Positions 21,858 to 30,944 of a stretch of DNA of 64,000 nucleotides are shown here, one piece after another. Made by a program: the position numbers and the translations under genes. Origin of the DNA: Mycobacterium sp. 050128 (GTDB taxonomy: Bacteria > Actinomycetota > Actinomycetes > Mycobacteriales > Mycobacteriaceae); NCBI RefSeq assembly GCF_036409155.1, contig NZ_JAZGLW010000003.1, positions 496,001 to 560,000 of the forward strand. Direction: 5' to 3'. The notes beneath the pieces are model-generated. The model made no database searches. It was given only the letters and a program-made list of their open reading frames with translations, and was not told the DNA's origin. Position 1 is the first letter of the stretch, and each line of letters opens with the position of its first letter.

Positions 21858-23434
21858 GAGCCTGGCCCTGTCGACGCGGCGGCCACAGCGGGCGGCGGCG
21901 GTCCAGCTGGAGTCGGTGCGACCGGTCCCGGGACCACACCCGGTGCGGGCGGCGGGGGCGGGATCGGCACCTGCGGTGGATTCTGCCCGATGACCGGTGC
22001 GATCGGGTTCTCGTCGTACGCATTGGGCGGTCCCGGCGGAGTCTGCAGCGTGGGTGGCGGGGGAGCGGTGTCGGCGCCGCCCATCAGTTCGGCCAGAGAT
22101 TCGGGGGTCAACAGGCCTCCGGTGATCGGCCCCACCTGGGTGCCTTGCATCCCCGGCGCGACAACCCAGCCGGGCTGCGTGTTGCGGTGCGAGAACGGGG
22201 TGTCGGGCACCCAAATCCCCGGCACCGTGGTGTCCTTGTACCCGCTCGGCGGCTGCAGCCGCGGCTCGGAGTAGGCGACTTCCTTGGGTAACGTTTCGGC
22301 CGTGCTGAACAGGTTCAGCCCGAACGGCAAGTAGTTGAACTTGATCGCATCGAGAACTGGCGCCAGGTATTGCGCACACAGTTCGGCGGATTCCTGATAG
22401 CCCAGCCGGCTGCCGGCCTGAATCATGCTGCACATGAACTGCATTGGATTCGCGAAGTTGGGGATTGCCGGGATGGACATGACCGCGCCGTGTGCGGGGT
22501 GGTAGATCTGGCTGAGGTTGGTCTCTAGCGTCGGCAGGACGTGCAGGGCCGTCTCCAAACCATTCAGCGGCTCCGGTTGGACCAGCGTGGTGGTCAGGTT
22601 GGCGAGGTTGTCGACGTCGTGCGCGAACACCTCTCGGTTCTTGGCCAGGAACGGGCGCAATGTCGAGAGCAGGCTGTCGAACTGCTGTATCGCATTTGCG
22701 AGGTCCGCGTTAGACCCGGTCAATCTGTCGGTGAACTGGGCGAGGTTGCGATTCAGCGCAACAAACTGCTGGTCGTCTTTGTGCAGGGCGTTGACAAACA
22801 GCGCGAGGCTGCGCACCACCGCGAAGAAGTCGCCACGGCCCTGGTTCAGCGCAGTGAGCGCCTGCGACAGGCTGTTCAGCGTGGTGTTGATCTGCTTGCC
22901 CTTGCCGGCCAGCCCGTCGGCGAAAGCCTCGACGAGGTCACCGAAGGGGCCCTTGGGCTGCTCGGGCGTCGGGCCGAGCTTGTTGATGGTGTTGGCGACG
23001 CTCTCGCGCAGTTGGTCGAACTCCGTCGGCACTTCCGTGCGCTCGATGGGGATCACTGCGTTGTCGCCCATCACCGGGCCACCCTTGTAGGGCGGCTCTA
23101 ACTGAATGCTGCGCGACGCCACCAGTGTTGGGCTCACGACCACCGCGGACGCGTTGGCGGGCACCTTGTATTTGTTGCTGTAGTGGAACGTCACCTTCAT
23201 CTTGCCGCCGGCCGGCTCAATCTTGTCGACTGAACCCACGCGGACGCCCATGATCTGGACTTTGTCGCCGGAGTAGAGCGCGTTCGCCGCTGGGAGGTAA
23301 GCGACCACGGTGTTGGTGGTCAACTTCTGGTAAAGCTGCCAGCCGACGAATCCTGCGACAAGGGCCAGCACCACTACCATCGCTCCGATGACCCTGCGGG
23401 GCCGCATGTTGCGGAAAGCAAAGATGCTGCTCAA
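21854..23434 (-). CDS. mceD: MceD-type MCE family protein
   Basis: MCE protein of 526 aa. It has one N-terminal membrane segment (VIGAMVVVLALVAGFVGW), then the MCE domain (VVAYLPAANALYSGDKVQI, MGVRVGSVDKIE) at about 40-120. A long helical stretch follows, with repeated LN/LT-rich heptads probably forming the tube. The last ~80 residues are very rich in Pro. It starts at an ATG four bases into the mceC 3' end (ATGA-type overlap), in line with coupled translation of the whole operon. Confidence 0.93.
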   Translation of the reverse strand: MSSIFAFRNMRPRRVIGAMVVVLALVAGFVGWQLYQKLTTNTVVAYLPAANALYSGDKVQIMGVRVGSVDKIEPAGGKMKVTFHYSNKYKVPANASAVVVSPTLVASRSIQLEPPYKGGPVMGDNAVIPIERTEVPTEFDQLRESVANTINKLGPTPEQPKGPFGDLVEAFADGLAGKGKQINTTLNSLSQALTALNQGRGDFFAVVRSLALFVNALHKDDQQFVALNRNLAQFTDRLTGSNADLANAIQQFDSLLSTLRPFLAKNREVFAHDVDNLANLTTTLVQPEPLNGLETALHVLPTLETNLSQIYHPAHGAVMSIPAIPNFANPMQFMCSMIQAGSRLGYQESAELCAQYLAPVLDAIKFNYLPFGLNLFSTAETLPKEVAYSEPRLQPPSGYKDTTVPGIWVPDTPFSHRNTQPGWVVAPGMQGTQVGPITGGLLTPESLAELMGGADTAPPPPTLQTPPGPPNAYDENPIAPVIGQNPPQVPIPPPPPAPGVVPGPVAPTPAGPPPPAVAAASTGPGS

Positions 23435-24990
23435 TTCTGACTACCTCCCGTGATGCCGCTACCGCCCGTGCCGCCCGGGTTGATGAAGGGCGCCGGCAGC
23501 TGCTGTCCGGGGCCCGGAGCCGTCGGTGGCCCCGGAGGAAGCCCCGGCGCGAACGCCGACGGTGGTGGGGTGGGGCCGGCCGGTTGCAGGCCTTCGGTGC
23601 GCGCACCCGGCGGTGCGTTGAGCGGCAGCGGCACCGGTGTGCCGGGGACGACCGGAGGCGGCTCGCCTGGCCGCCCGGCGATCGGGATTCCCGGCGTCGG
23701 TGGCAGCCCGTTCGGGTTGGGTGGCGACGACTGCACGTCGGTCGGTGCCGGGAAGTTGCCGCCGAACGGGCCGGCGTCTACCCCGGTGCAGGGCAGCGGA
23801 TTCCATGGCCGCGGCGGCGCGCCTGGCGCCGGTACGTACGAACACGCTGTTCCCGGTGGGACGGCCGGTCCCGGATGATCCGGGGTGCCTTCCAGTACCG
23901 GGGGAGCGGGCGGTGGCGCGCCGTTGGGGAACCGGGTGCCGTTGGGGTCGGGCCAGCGGAACGCGGGCAGGCCGGCGTTGCGCCAGAAGTCCTCCGGGTC
24001 GATGCCACGCTTCTTGAAGGCGGCGTCGACAAACGGCTGCAAGACCCAGTACGGAAGAAGATTGGACAGGACTATCTTGAAGTACGGTCCGGACGCGACG
24101 GATTCGCCGAGCGACGCCGCGAATTGGCTTACATACGTGAGGGTTTGAGCCAGGTCGTCCTTGCGTGCCACCAGCACGTCGCTGAGGGCGCGCAACTGTT
24201 CGAGCACGTGATTCAGGTTCGGGTTGTCGTTGATGAATCCCTGCACCTGCGCCGAGAAGGCGGAAATGTTCTGCAGCAGGGCGTCGATGGCCTGGCCGCG
24301 TTCGTTGAACGCGGACAGCAGCGTCTTGGCGTTGACGAGCAGTCGGTTGATCTGCTCGCTGCGGTCACCGAGCACGCTGGCAACCTGGTTGGCCTGAGCG
24401 AGCAGGTGCTTGATCTGTTCGTCGCGCTTGCCGATGGTGTCGGAGAATTTGGCCAACCCGTCGAGAGCGGGGCTCAGATGTGGGTAGGTCTGATCGATGG
24501 TCTGCGACAACACATTCAGCGACTGCTTGACGCTGCCGATGTCCCAGCCCGCGGCGGCCTTGTTGACGTCGAAGACCGCGTCATAGAGCTGATAGGGGGT
24601 GGTGCTTTGGCCCAGCGGCAACACGCCCCCGGGCGGCAACGTGTGGTTTCCCCGCGGCTCGATCTCGAGCACCTTCTTGCCCAGAATGGTGTCGGTCTTG
24701 ATCGCGAGCCGGCTCTCGGTGCCGATGGTGTTGGGGCCGATCGAGAACTTGATCACGACGTGGTCGCCGTCGATGTCGAGCGCCTGCACCGTGCCGACAT
24801 TCACGCCGGAGATGCGTACCTTGTCGTTCTTGTTCAGTTGACCGGTGTCGGCGAACTGCCCGTAGTAGCTGGGGCTGGCGAACAGCATCGGGACACTGGT
24901 GAAGCTCTGGCCGACGGCCACAACGAGCACCAACACGCCGATGCCCATCAGCCCGGCGCGGCCGCGGTTGAAGTCAGTCAGGGTTCTCAT
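23431..24990 (-). CDS. mceC: MceC-type MCE family protein
   Basis: MCE protein of 519 aa. It opens MRTLTDFNRGRAGLMGIGV with a membrane helix, followed by the MCE domain (YYGQFADTGQLNKNDKVRI, SGVNVGTVQALDIDGD) and an extended coiled or helical domain, then about 150 residues rich in Pro and Gly. I chose the ATG at 24990 since it overlaps the mceB stop (ATGA); an ATG twelve bases upstream is in frame. Confidence 0.93.
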   Translation of the reverse strand: MRTLTDFNRGRAGLMGIGVLVLVVAVGQSFTSVPMLFASPSYYGQFADTGQLNKNDKVRISGVNVGTVQALDIDGDHVVIKFSIGPNTIGTESRLAIKTDTILGKKVLEIEPRGNHTLPPGGVLPLGQSTTPYQLYDAVFDVNKAAAGWDIGSVKQSLNVLSQTIDQTYPHLSPALDGLAKFSDTIGKRDEQIKHLLAQANQVASVLGDRSEQINRLLVNAKTLLSAFNERGQAIDALLQNISAFSAQVQGFINDNPNLNHVLEQLRALSDVLVARKDDLAQTLTYVSQFAASLGESVASGPYFKIVLSNLLPYWVLQPFVDAAFKKRGIDPEDFWRNAGLPAFRWPDPNGTRFPNGAPPPAPPVLEGTPDHPGPAVPPGTACSYVPAPGAPPRPWNPLPCTGVDAGPFGGNFPAPTDVQSSPPNPNGLPPTPGIPIAGRPGEPPPVVPGTPVPLPLNAPPGARTEGLQPAGPTPPPSAFAPGLPPGPPTAPGPGQQLPAPFINPGGTGGSGITGGSQN

Positions 24991-26027
24991 TGCGGCGTGC
25001 ACCTACCCGTGGGCTGCTGCCAGATCCGGACGGTGCGGACCGGGCCACCGGCCTGCAATCCGTTCCACTTGATCGTGAGGTCGCAGAGGTAGAAGTTCAC
25101 CCAGTCTCCGTAGAGGCCGATGCTGCGTCCGATCAGGTTGAGCGCGGTCGGCGTTTTGCGGATCAGATCGCTGAGCTGATCGCTTTGGTCAACCAGCGGC
25201 TGCTGAAGAGCCTCCAGATAATTAATCTCCTTGTGCAGCAAAGGGCGGTTGTCCGCCAGCAGCTCGGCCACCGTTCCGGCGGCGTTGCTGATGTTCGCGG
25301 TGCCGGCGGCCAGCGGATCTGCGTGATTCGTCAGCCCACTGATCAATTTCTCGAAGTTGTCGACCGTCTGGTCGAATTCCTTGCGATGCCTGACCGTGGT
25401 GTCCAGCACGACGTTCAGGTTCTTGACCACTTCGCCGATCGCCTGGTCGCGCTGAGCGAGGTGCTCGGTCAGCTGCGCGGTCTGCTCGAGGATGTCGTTG
25501 ATGGTGCCGCCCTGACCCTGAAACACGGTGATGATTGCCGACGCGATGGTGTTGACCTTCTGCGGATCGAGCGCACGGAACAGCGGCTTGAATCCACCGA
25601 TCAGGGCGTCGAGGTCCAGCGCCGGTGACGTTCGAGACAGCGGGATGAATCCACCTGGCGGCAGGACCCGATTCACGCCCTCACCCTCGCCTCGTTTGAG
25701 CTCTAGGTAGCGGTCGGCGAACAGATTGAGGTAGCGGATCTGCGCGGTCGTCGACTGGTAGAGCGGTATCGAGCGGTCGACAGCGAAGTCCACCCGTACC
25801 CGCGTGCCGCCTTCGACCAGCTGCACCTTTTTGACCTTGCCGACCTCCACTCCGGCAGCGCGGACGAACTGGCCGTCCTTGAGCCCGGTGGCGTTGCTGA
25901 ACTCAGCGGAATAGCTGTTGGTGCTGTTGAAGCGCATCTGACCGAACACCACGACGATCGACAGGGTGATCAGCACCAGCACCAAGGAGACGATGCCGAG
26001 CTTGATAGCGGAGCCGGTGATTTTCAT
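24987..26027 (-). CDS. mceB: MceB-type MCE family protein
   Basis: MCE protein of 346 aa. The start MKITGSAIKLGIVSLVLVL places a membrane helix at the N-terminus; the MCE domain follows (YSAEFSNATGLKDGQFVRA, AGVEVGKVKKVQL). It is shorter than MceC, D and F because it lacks the Pro-rich tail, as is usual for MceB. The ATG at 26027 overlaps the mceA stop (ATGA). Confidence 0.93.
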   Translation of the reverse strand: MKITGSAIKLGIVSLVLVLITLSIVVVFGQMRFNSTNSYSAEFSNATGLKDGQFVRAAGVEVGKVKKVQLVEGGTRVRVDFAVDRSIPLYQSTTAQIRYLNLFADRYLELKRGEGEGVNRVLPPGGFIPLSRTSPALDLDALIGGFKPLFRALDPQKVNTIASAIITVFQGQGGTINDILEQTAQLTEHLAQRDQAIGEVVKNLNVVLDTTVRHRKEFDQTVDNFEKLISGLTNHADPLAAGTANISNAAGTVAELLADNRPLLHKEINYLEALQQPLVDQSDQLSDLIRKTPTALNLIGRSIGLYGDWVNFYLCDLTIKWNGLQAGGPVRTVRIWQQPTGRCTPQ

Positions 26028-27331
26028 GGGTTGATCGTGTTGTCCCCGACTTGGCGGCCCCACACATACTCGATGGCGTACGGGGAGCCGGTGTCCAGAT
26101 GGTTGTACGGTGCAAGGCTGGCGCCGGTGTCCACCACCAGAGACGGCGCCGGCCACAGGTCATGAGTGATGGCCTGCCAGCACCCCGGCGCACCCCCGGG
26201 CCCGCCGCGAGCATTCACCCGCGGCAGATTGTCCGGATACACATAGGGATTCGGCGCCCCGCCCACCACTCCGGCCAGCCCGAGGAGCCCCATGGTGGCC
26301 GCTGTTCCGGCCAAACCCGGGAGGGTCAGTAGGCCTCCCAACCCTGACGTCAGCTCGGTCATGGTGTGCAGCGCGTAGCCGTTGCCGCCGCCCGTCGTCT
26401 CGTAGGCGTGGGGTTCTTCGTCGTAGTAGTTGCGGACGGTGCAGAAGATCTCGGGGCTGTAGGTATCGAGCAGCTGGGCGGTGGGCATCAGATCGGCGGC
26501 TCCGCGCTGCAGGTAGGGCCCGCCGCGCGCGAAGAGGTCTGCGCCGCTGTTGCCCAATCCGGCCGCGGCCAGCAACGCGGCATCCAGGTCGGCTTCCTGG
26601 CGGTGCAGCGTGCGCGCGGTAGTCACCGAGTTGTTGAGGGCGTCGAACAGATCCGGTGCAGCGTCCGCGTAGGTGTCGCCCAGGGCCGCCAACTGTTGGA
26701 TGTCATGTCGGATCTGCAGCATCTGCGGATTGATGTCGTCGAGGATGGCGTTGCCGTTGACGATCGACTGCCCGAACTTGTCGCCCAGCCCGGTCAGTGC
26801 CTGCGCGGCGGCGGCCAGCGTCAGGTTCACCTTGACCGGATCCACCTTTTCCGTGATGGAGTTAAGCGTCTCGAACAACGTGTTGAACTCGGTTGTCACG
26901 GACCTCGCATCGATCACTTGCTGCGGTGTGATGCGTTGCGGTGTAGGGTTTTTCGGCGAGGTCAGCGACACATACTTGTTGCCGAACACCGTGGTGGCCT
27001 TGATAACGGCGTCCACGTTGGCCGGAATCAGCTTGACGTACCTCGGATTCACGTCCAAGACGAACTTGGCCGCCGGTATGCCGTCACGCTGGGTCTCCGA
27101 AATGCTGGCCACCCGGCCGATTTCCGCGCCGTTGTAGGTGACCTTCGACCCCGGATCCATCACCAAACCCGCCCGGGGAGCCAACATCGTCAAGCGTGTC
27201 GTCGGCGTGAGCTGGCCCCGAAACTGCAACCACACGAGCGCCAACACCATCGCGGCGACCACCAAGAACACCGCGGCCGCGGTCTTGTACGGCGGAATAC
27301 GTGGCGGGTTCTCGTGCACCGGGGTCGTCAT
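26024..27331 (-). CDS. mceA: MceA-type MCE family protein
   Basis: First MCE protein of the operon (435 aa). A short cytoplasmic N-terminus (MTTPVHENPPRIPPY) precedes one membrane helix. The MCE domain contains MLAPRAGLVMDPGSKVTYN and GAEIGRVASI, followed by a helical domain and a Gly-rich C-terminal region. It begins 5 bp after yrbEB. The lipid substrate of this particular Mce system cannot be read from sequence. Confidence 0.93.
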   Translation of the reverse strand: MTTPVHENPPRIPPYKTAAAVFLVVAAMVLALVWLQFRGQLTPTTRLTMLAPRAGLVMDPGSKVTYNGAEIGRVASISETQRDGIPAAKFVLDVNPRYVKLIPANVDAVIKATTVFGNKYVSLTSPKNPTPQRITPQQVIDARSVTTEFNTLFETLNSITEKVDPVKVNLTLAAAAQALTGLGDKFGQSIVNGNAILDDINPQMLQIRHDIQQLAALGDTYADAAPDLFDALNNSVTTARTLHRQEADLDAALLAAAGLGNSGADLFARGGPYLQRGAADLMPTAQLLDTYSPEIFCTVRNYYDEEPHAYETTGGGNGYALHTMTELTSGLGGLLTLPGLAGTAATMGLLGLAGVVGGAPNPYVYPDNLPRVNARGGPGGAPGCWQAITHDLWPAPSLVVDTGASLAPYNHLDTGSPYAIEYVWGRQVGDNTINP

Positions 27332-27336
27332 GGCGG

Positions 27337-28215
27337 TTACACGGTGAGGTTGAAGTTCGGGCTCTTGCCGTAGACCGCCATCGCGGTCAGGACGACCACC
27401 AGGACGATCGTGATCAACGACAGCCGCATCGACCGGCCGACCGCTTCACCGACGCCGACCGGCCCGCCGGTGGCGGTGTAGCCGTAGTAGCAATGGGTGG
27501 TCATCACGACTACCGCAACCAGGATCACCTCCGCGAACGACCAGCCCACGTCGGTGAGGCGCAGGAAGGTGTGGAAATAGTGGTTGTACGTGCCGATGGA
27601 CTGCCCGTAGAACAAGACCGTGGTGACCTGCTGGGACAGGAAGGCCATGGTCATCGCGAACCCGTAGAGCGGGATGATGACGACGAGACCCGCCACCACC
27701 CGGGTCGACGCCAGGAAGGCGATCGACCGCATGCCCATCACTTCCAGGGCGTCGATCTCCTCGCTGATGCGCATGGCGCCCAGTTCGGCGGTGGCGCCGG
27801 CGCCGACTGTGGCGGCCAGCGCCTGACCGGCGGCCACTGGCGCCACAAACCGCACATTGACCAGTGCGGCCAAAAATCCGGTGAATGCCTCGACACCGAT
27901 GTTGCCCAGCGTCGCGTAGCCCTGGATGGCGACCAGCGAACCGGCGGACAGGGTGATGAAGCCGACGATGGCGGTGGTGCCACCGACCACGGCCATCGCG
28001 CCGGTGCCCATCCCCATCTGGGCAACCATCCGGAGCAGCTCTTTGCGGTAGTTATGCAGCGCGAAGGGGATCTGCCCCACCGCGTTCATTGCGAACCAGA
28101 CCATCTGCCCGATCTCGACCAGTAGCCGGGCCGGGGCCTCGCCATATCGACGGAGGGCGGCCCGCGGGAACGGCAAATGGATATGTGGCGCGGGAGCCGC
28201 TGTAACCCTCGTCAT
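27337..28215 (-). CDS. yrbEB: YrbE-type (MlaE family) permease B
   Basis: Integral membrane permease (292 aa) of the MlaE/YrbE family, the inner-membrane subunit of the Mce lipid importer. The family signature GAGATAELGAMRISEEIDAL precedes ALEVMGMRSI; five or six hydrophobic helices follow the amphipathic start. The ATG at 28215 lies one base after the yrbEA stop, with GGGGCG upstream; an in-frame ATG at 28242 is possible. No MceG-type ATPase is in the operon, as is normal in mycobacteria where one is shared. Confidence 0.93.
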   Translation of the reverse strand: MTRVTAAPAPHIHLPFPRAALRRYGEAPARLLVEIGQMVWFAMNAVGQIPFALHNYRKELLRMVAQMGMGTGAMAVVGGTTAIVGFITLSAGSLVAIQGYATLGNIGVEAFTGFLAALVNVRFVAPVAAGQALAATVGAGATAELGAMRISEEIDALEVMGMRSIAFLASTRVVAGLVVIIPLYGFAMTMAFLSQQVTTVLFYGQSIGTYNHYFHTFLRLTDVGWSFAEVILVAVVVMTTHCYYGYTATGGPVGVGEAVGRSMRLSLITIVLVVVLTAMAVYGKSPNFNLTV

Positions 28216-28216
28216 G

Positions 28217-29011
28217 TCAACGCCCCGTTCCAAAGCGGACACCGATGGTGGTCAGCGCCGCGTTGACCGCGAAGAGCGCGATGAAACACAGCACCACCGT
28301 CTCGTTGACGGCGGTGCCCAGACCTTTGGATCCGCCGCGGACGATGAGCCCGCGATAACACCCGACCAGGCCGGCGATCAGCCCGAACGTCGCGGCTTTG
28401 ATAAACGCGATCACCACCTCGGGCAGGCCGGTGAGTGCGGTCAACGTCGAGAGGTAGGCACCGCTCGAAACGTTCTGCAGGTACACGCTGAACAGGTAGC
28501 CGCCCCCCAGGCCGACGGCGACCACGAGGCCGTTGAGCAGCACGGCGACGATCGTCGAGGCGACCACGCGCGGCACCACTAGCCGGTGGATCGGGTCGAT
28601 GCCGAGCACCTCGAGCGCATCGATTTCCTCGCGGATAGTGCGCGCACCGAGGTCAGCGCAGATGGCGGTGCCCCCGGCGCCCGCCACCACCAGCACCGTC
28701 ACGATCGGGCCGAGCTGGGTGACCGCGCCGATCGCGGCACCAGCACCCGAGACGTCGGCGGCGCCGATCTCGGCCAGTAGCAGGTTGAGCGTGAAGATGA
28801 GCAGCACGGTTTCCGGAATGGACACCGCGATAGTGGGCAGCAGTGATACCCGCATCAGGAACCAGCCATTCCAGATGAACTCGCGCCATTCGAACGGCTG
28901 CCTCAGGGCTTTAGCTGTCAGCACGCACATGCGGAAGAATCCGCCGGCCACTTCTGCCCCGGGTCGGATCCGATCGAGTACTTTGCCGCCAAACACGTTC
29001 GAGGTAGTCAT
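28217..29011 (-). CDS. yrbEA: YrbE-type (MlaE family) permease A
   Basis: MlaE-family permease (264 aa), partner of YrbEB. The signature AICADLGARTIREEIDALEV is present with about six membrane segments. I chose the ATG at 29011 because GGGA lies nine bases before it and it overlaps the stop of a 24-aa upstream ORF in an ATGA arrangement. A GTG at 29035 is in frame. It is the first recognisable gene of the mce operon. Confidence 0.92.
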   Translation of the reverse strand: MTTSNVFGGKVLDRIRPGAEVAGGFFRMCVLTAKALRQPFEWREFIWNGWFLMRVSLLPTIAVSIPETVLLIFTLNLLLAEIGAADVSGAGAAIGAVTQLGPIVTVLVVAGAGGTAICADLGARTIREEIDALEVLGIDPIHRLVVPRVVASTIVAVLLNGLVVAVGLGGGYLFSVYLQNVSSGAYLSTLTALTGLPEVVIAFIKAATFGLIAGLVGCYRGLIVRGGSKGLGTAVNETVVLCFIALFAVNAALTTIGVRFGTGR

Positions 29012-29082
29012 CCGCGCGGATCCCGACGTAACCACACGCGGCGCGTCGCGACCGCAGCAGGTTTCCCGGTCAACCTCGTCAT
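29008..29082 (-). CDS. Tiny coupled ORF (24 aa) immediately before yrbEA
   Basis: The ATG at 29082 is preceded by GGAGG with a 5-base gap and its stop overlaps the yrbEA ATG (ATGA). The product, beginning MTRLTGKPAAVATRRVW, is basic and matches nothing I recognise. Its value may lie in translational coupling of yrbEA rather than in the peptide. Evidence is a ribosome site plus overlap only. Confidence 0.4.
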   Translation of the reverse strand: MTRLTGKPAAVATRRVWLRRDPRG

Positions 29083-29234
29083 GATCGCCTCCGCACTACG
29101 AAAGGCGATTCGCTGGAAAGCATTTCGGGCTTCGCGTGAAGGACGATAATTTCCGGTTTCCTGGTACCAAGTTCCGGCACAACGATTCCTCGTGTGACGC
29201 GCGGCGTAACGCATCGCAGGAGCTGGCCGATCAT
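29079..29234 (-). CDS. Small ORF (51 aa) at the head of the mce operon
   Basis: The ATG at 29234 has a GGAGG ribosome site five bases upstream, and the stop overlaps the next tiny ORF's ATG (ATGA). The predicted 51-aa product begins MIGQLLRCVTPRVTRGIVV and has no membrane segment or motif I recognise. With the 24-aa ORF it makes a chain of overlapping starts leading into yrbEA. It could be a leader peptide or a genuine small protein; no homology can be claimed. Confidence 0.4.
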   Translation of the reverse strand: MIGQLLRCVTPRVTRGIVVPELGTRKPEIIVLHAKPEMLSSESPFVVRRRS

Positions 29235-29545
29235 GTGGTCCTCCCGACCCCCAGTTTCGGTTCCTGGACCTCGGCTCACGTCGCTCTCGCTTGCGCCACC
29301 CAGCAACTATGACATTAGACCGTACGGACGGTCAATTACTTTCGGTGCCTGAGTTCCGATCACACGAGGCATTTGCGTTTCCCCCGGCCGGCGACGGCGT
29401 TCATCGGTCGCGCTACTTGAACGAGGTGAACGCACCGGCGTTGTCAGCTCGGCCACCCGCGTCGATCAAGTCCCAGCCAGGGACCTCCATACGAAGCAGC
29501 TACGGCCAATTACCGCACTGCACAGCGCATTCTGTCGCTACGGGG
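29235..29545. other. Intergenic region between mce operon leader and tetR 3' end
   Basis: About 310 bp. It contains the mce promoter region with an operator-like inverted repeat at 29318-29333 near its left side. No gene, terminator or second regulatory motif was recognised in the rest. Confidence 0.5.
29318..29333. promoter_or_regulatory. Putative TetR operator upstream of the mce operon
   Basis: GACCGTACGGACGGTC: arms GACCGT and ACGGTC around ACGG. The same motif (AACCGTACAGACGGTC) lies just upstream of the neighbouring tetR gene. It is about 85 bp upstream of the first small ORF and 307 bp before yrbEA. Sharing between regulator and target makes it a strong operator candidate. Confidence 0.65.
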
Positions 29546-30217
29546 TCAATCCGGTGCACCCGATACCGCGGCAAGGCACTCGCGAACCACCGTGACGACC
29601 TCCGTCGAAGGGTCCGCCCACTTGCTGAGCCCCAACCGGTCCAGCAACAGTCCGCCGAGGAACACGTCGACAAAAGCGGCGCCGACGTGTTCGGGTGTCG
29701 GGGAATCGGCGGGATCGAACCACACCCACATCCACTCCAGTGATCCCCACAGCTGCAGTGCCGCCAGTTCGACGTCCACGCTTCGGAATACACCGCTCTC
29801 GATCCCGCTGCGGATCTCGTCGATCGCGAGCGTCTGCAGTTGATGGCGCAACTTCCGAACTTGCTGCATTGCAGGGTCATCCGACAACTGAACCACCTCG
29901 CGCTGACTTGCCACGGTCGCGTCGCGGGCGATCACTTGCAGCAGCGCGGAGGCGTAAATGATTGCAGCGATGCGTTCGTGCGGCGCGGCCAAGCGATCCC
30001 ACACCATCCTCAGTGCATCGAGCTGGACGGCCAAGTGGGTTTCTTCAAGCTCCCGCAACATCTGTGCTTTGGTTCCGAAGTGATGAACGATGGTGCCCTT
30101 AGACATGCCGAGCTCGTCGGCGATGTCGCCCATATTCGTTCTGTCGTAGCCACGTTCGGCGACATAGCGGACAAACGCGTCGAGAATCTCGCTCCGTCTA
30201 CCAGGCGATCGGGGCAT
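29546..30217 (-). CDS. TetR-family regulator of the mce operon
   Basis: A 223-aa TetR repressor. The N-terminal helix-turn-helix reads TNMGDIADELGMSKGTIVHHFG (shown here as TNMGDIADELGMSKG plus TIVHHFG), followed by a TetR_C-type ligand domain with several Trp residues. The ATG at 30217 has AAGGG six bases upstream; a TTG six bases earlier is in frame. An inverted repeat 23-38 bases before the start matches one in front of the mce operon, so autoregulation and repression of mce are predicted; the inducer is probably a lipid or acyl-CoA. Confidence 0.88.
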   Translation of the reverse strand: MPRSPGRRSEILDAFVRYVAERGYDRTNMGDIADELGMSKGTIVHHFGTKAQMLRELEETHLAVQLDALRMVWDRLAAPHERIAAIIYASALLQVIARDATVASQREVVQLSDDPAMQQVRKLRHQLQTLAIDEIRSGIESGVFRSVDVELAALQLWGSLEWMWVWFDPADSPTPEHVGAAFVDVFLGGLLLDRLGLSKWADPSTEVVTVVRECLAAVSGAPD

Positions 30218-30239
30218 CTTCAACCCTTCGGCATGAACT

Positions 30240-30255
30240 AACCGTACAGACGGTC
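30240..30255. promoter_or_regulatory. Putative TetR auto-operator
   Basis: AACCGTACAGACGGTC: arms ACCGT and ACGGT with a 4-base spacer, matching the mce-side site at 14 of 16 positions. It is at about -38 to -23 relative to the tetR ATG, where bound repressor would block its promoter. Confidence 0.65.
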
Positions 30256-30478
30256 TATCATAACCGCTGCAGTGGGAGAACCCCTACCTGTCGTGCGGGT
30301 GTCGCAGACGGCTGCGCGCGGGTCGACGAGCCGGGCGCGTGGTTCGACCGCGGTAATCTCGGCCGGAATCCTGGCCTCGGAAGCATTTACGACTGGATGA
30401 ACCACGCGGGCAGGCGCCTGGCCCTCGGACGAACTCCGCGCCAATATTCAAGGTCGGAGTTGCCGGGTGTCAGCTAGC

Positions 30479-30787
30479 TCACAAGGCTTGTAACGCCCTG
30501 CAGCCATCGTCCGGAGCAGTTACGACATACATATTCGTACCGGGTGCTGACTTAATTTCGCCCGCGGTGTACATGGTCATGAGGTCTCTGCCGTCACTGT
30601 CGGCAACGCATATATAGGTGTCGGTCTCGGCGTCATAATCGAAGCTGTCCCAAGCCAATACGAACGCCAGGCAGTTGCCGTCGCGGTCTGCGACGATGAG
30701 CTTGTGCGCACCCGACTCCTTTAATAGCTCGGCATCCTGGGTGCACTGAGGGACCCGGTTATTGCGGACTTTTACGCTCTGCGACAT
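30479..30787 (-). CDS. Small acidic protein of unknown function
   Basis: A 102-aa protein starting MSQSVKVRNNRVPQCTQDA. The ATG at 30787 follows AAGGAG at good spacing, so I prefer it to the in-frame ATG at 30856. The sequence contains HKLIVADRDGNCLAFVLAWD and DTYICVADSDGRDL, with no signal peptide or membrane helix; it looks like a small beta-rich cytoplasmic domain. No family recognised. It stands alone, between tetR and the pyruvate-kinase-like gene, and no DosR-type box was found before it. Confidence 0.7.
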   Translation of the reverse strand: MSQSVKVRNNRVPQCTQDAELLKESGAHKLIVADRDGNCLAFVLAWDSFDYDAETDTYICVADSDGRDLMTMYTAGEIKSAPGTNMYVVTAPDDGCRALQAL

Positions 30788-30944
30788 TTGTGTACTCCTT
30801 AGCGACGTTGTCCCCGTCAGATCCGGGTGCTCAAATACTCCCAATCCGTCGGACATTACTCTTCGGATACCGCCCCGACCAGGGCATTACGGCCTCTCCC
30901 GTAGAGGTCGTAAGTCAGCGCAGAGCTGCCAACGTTCGTCACCG

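Noticed and set aside
23584..25092. Long plus-strand open frame (502 aa) opposite mceC
   Set aside because: Antisense shadow; the minus strand encodes a textbook Mce protein with coupled starts.
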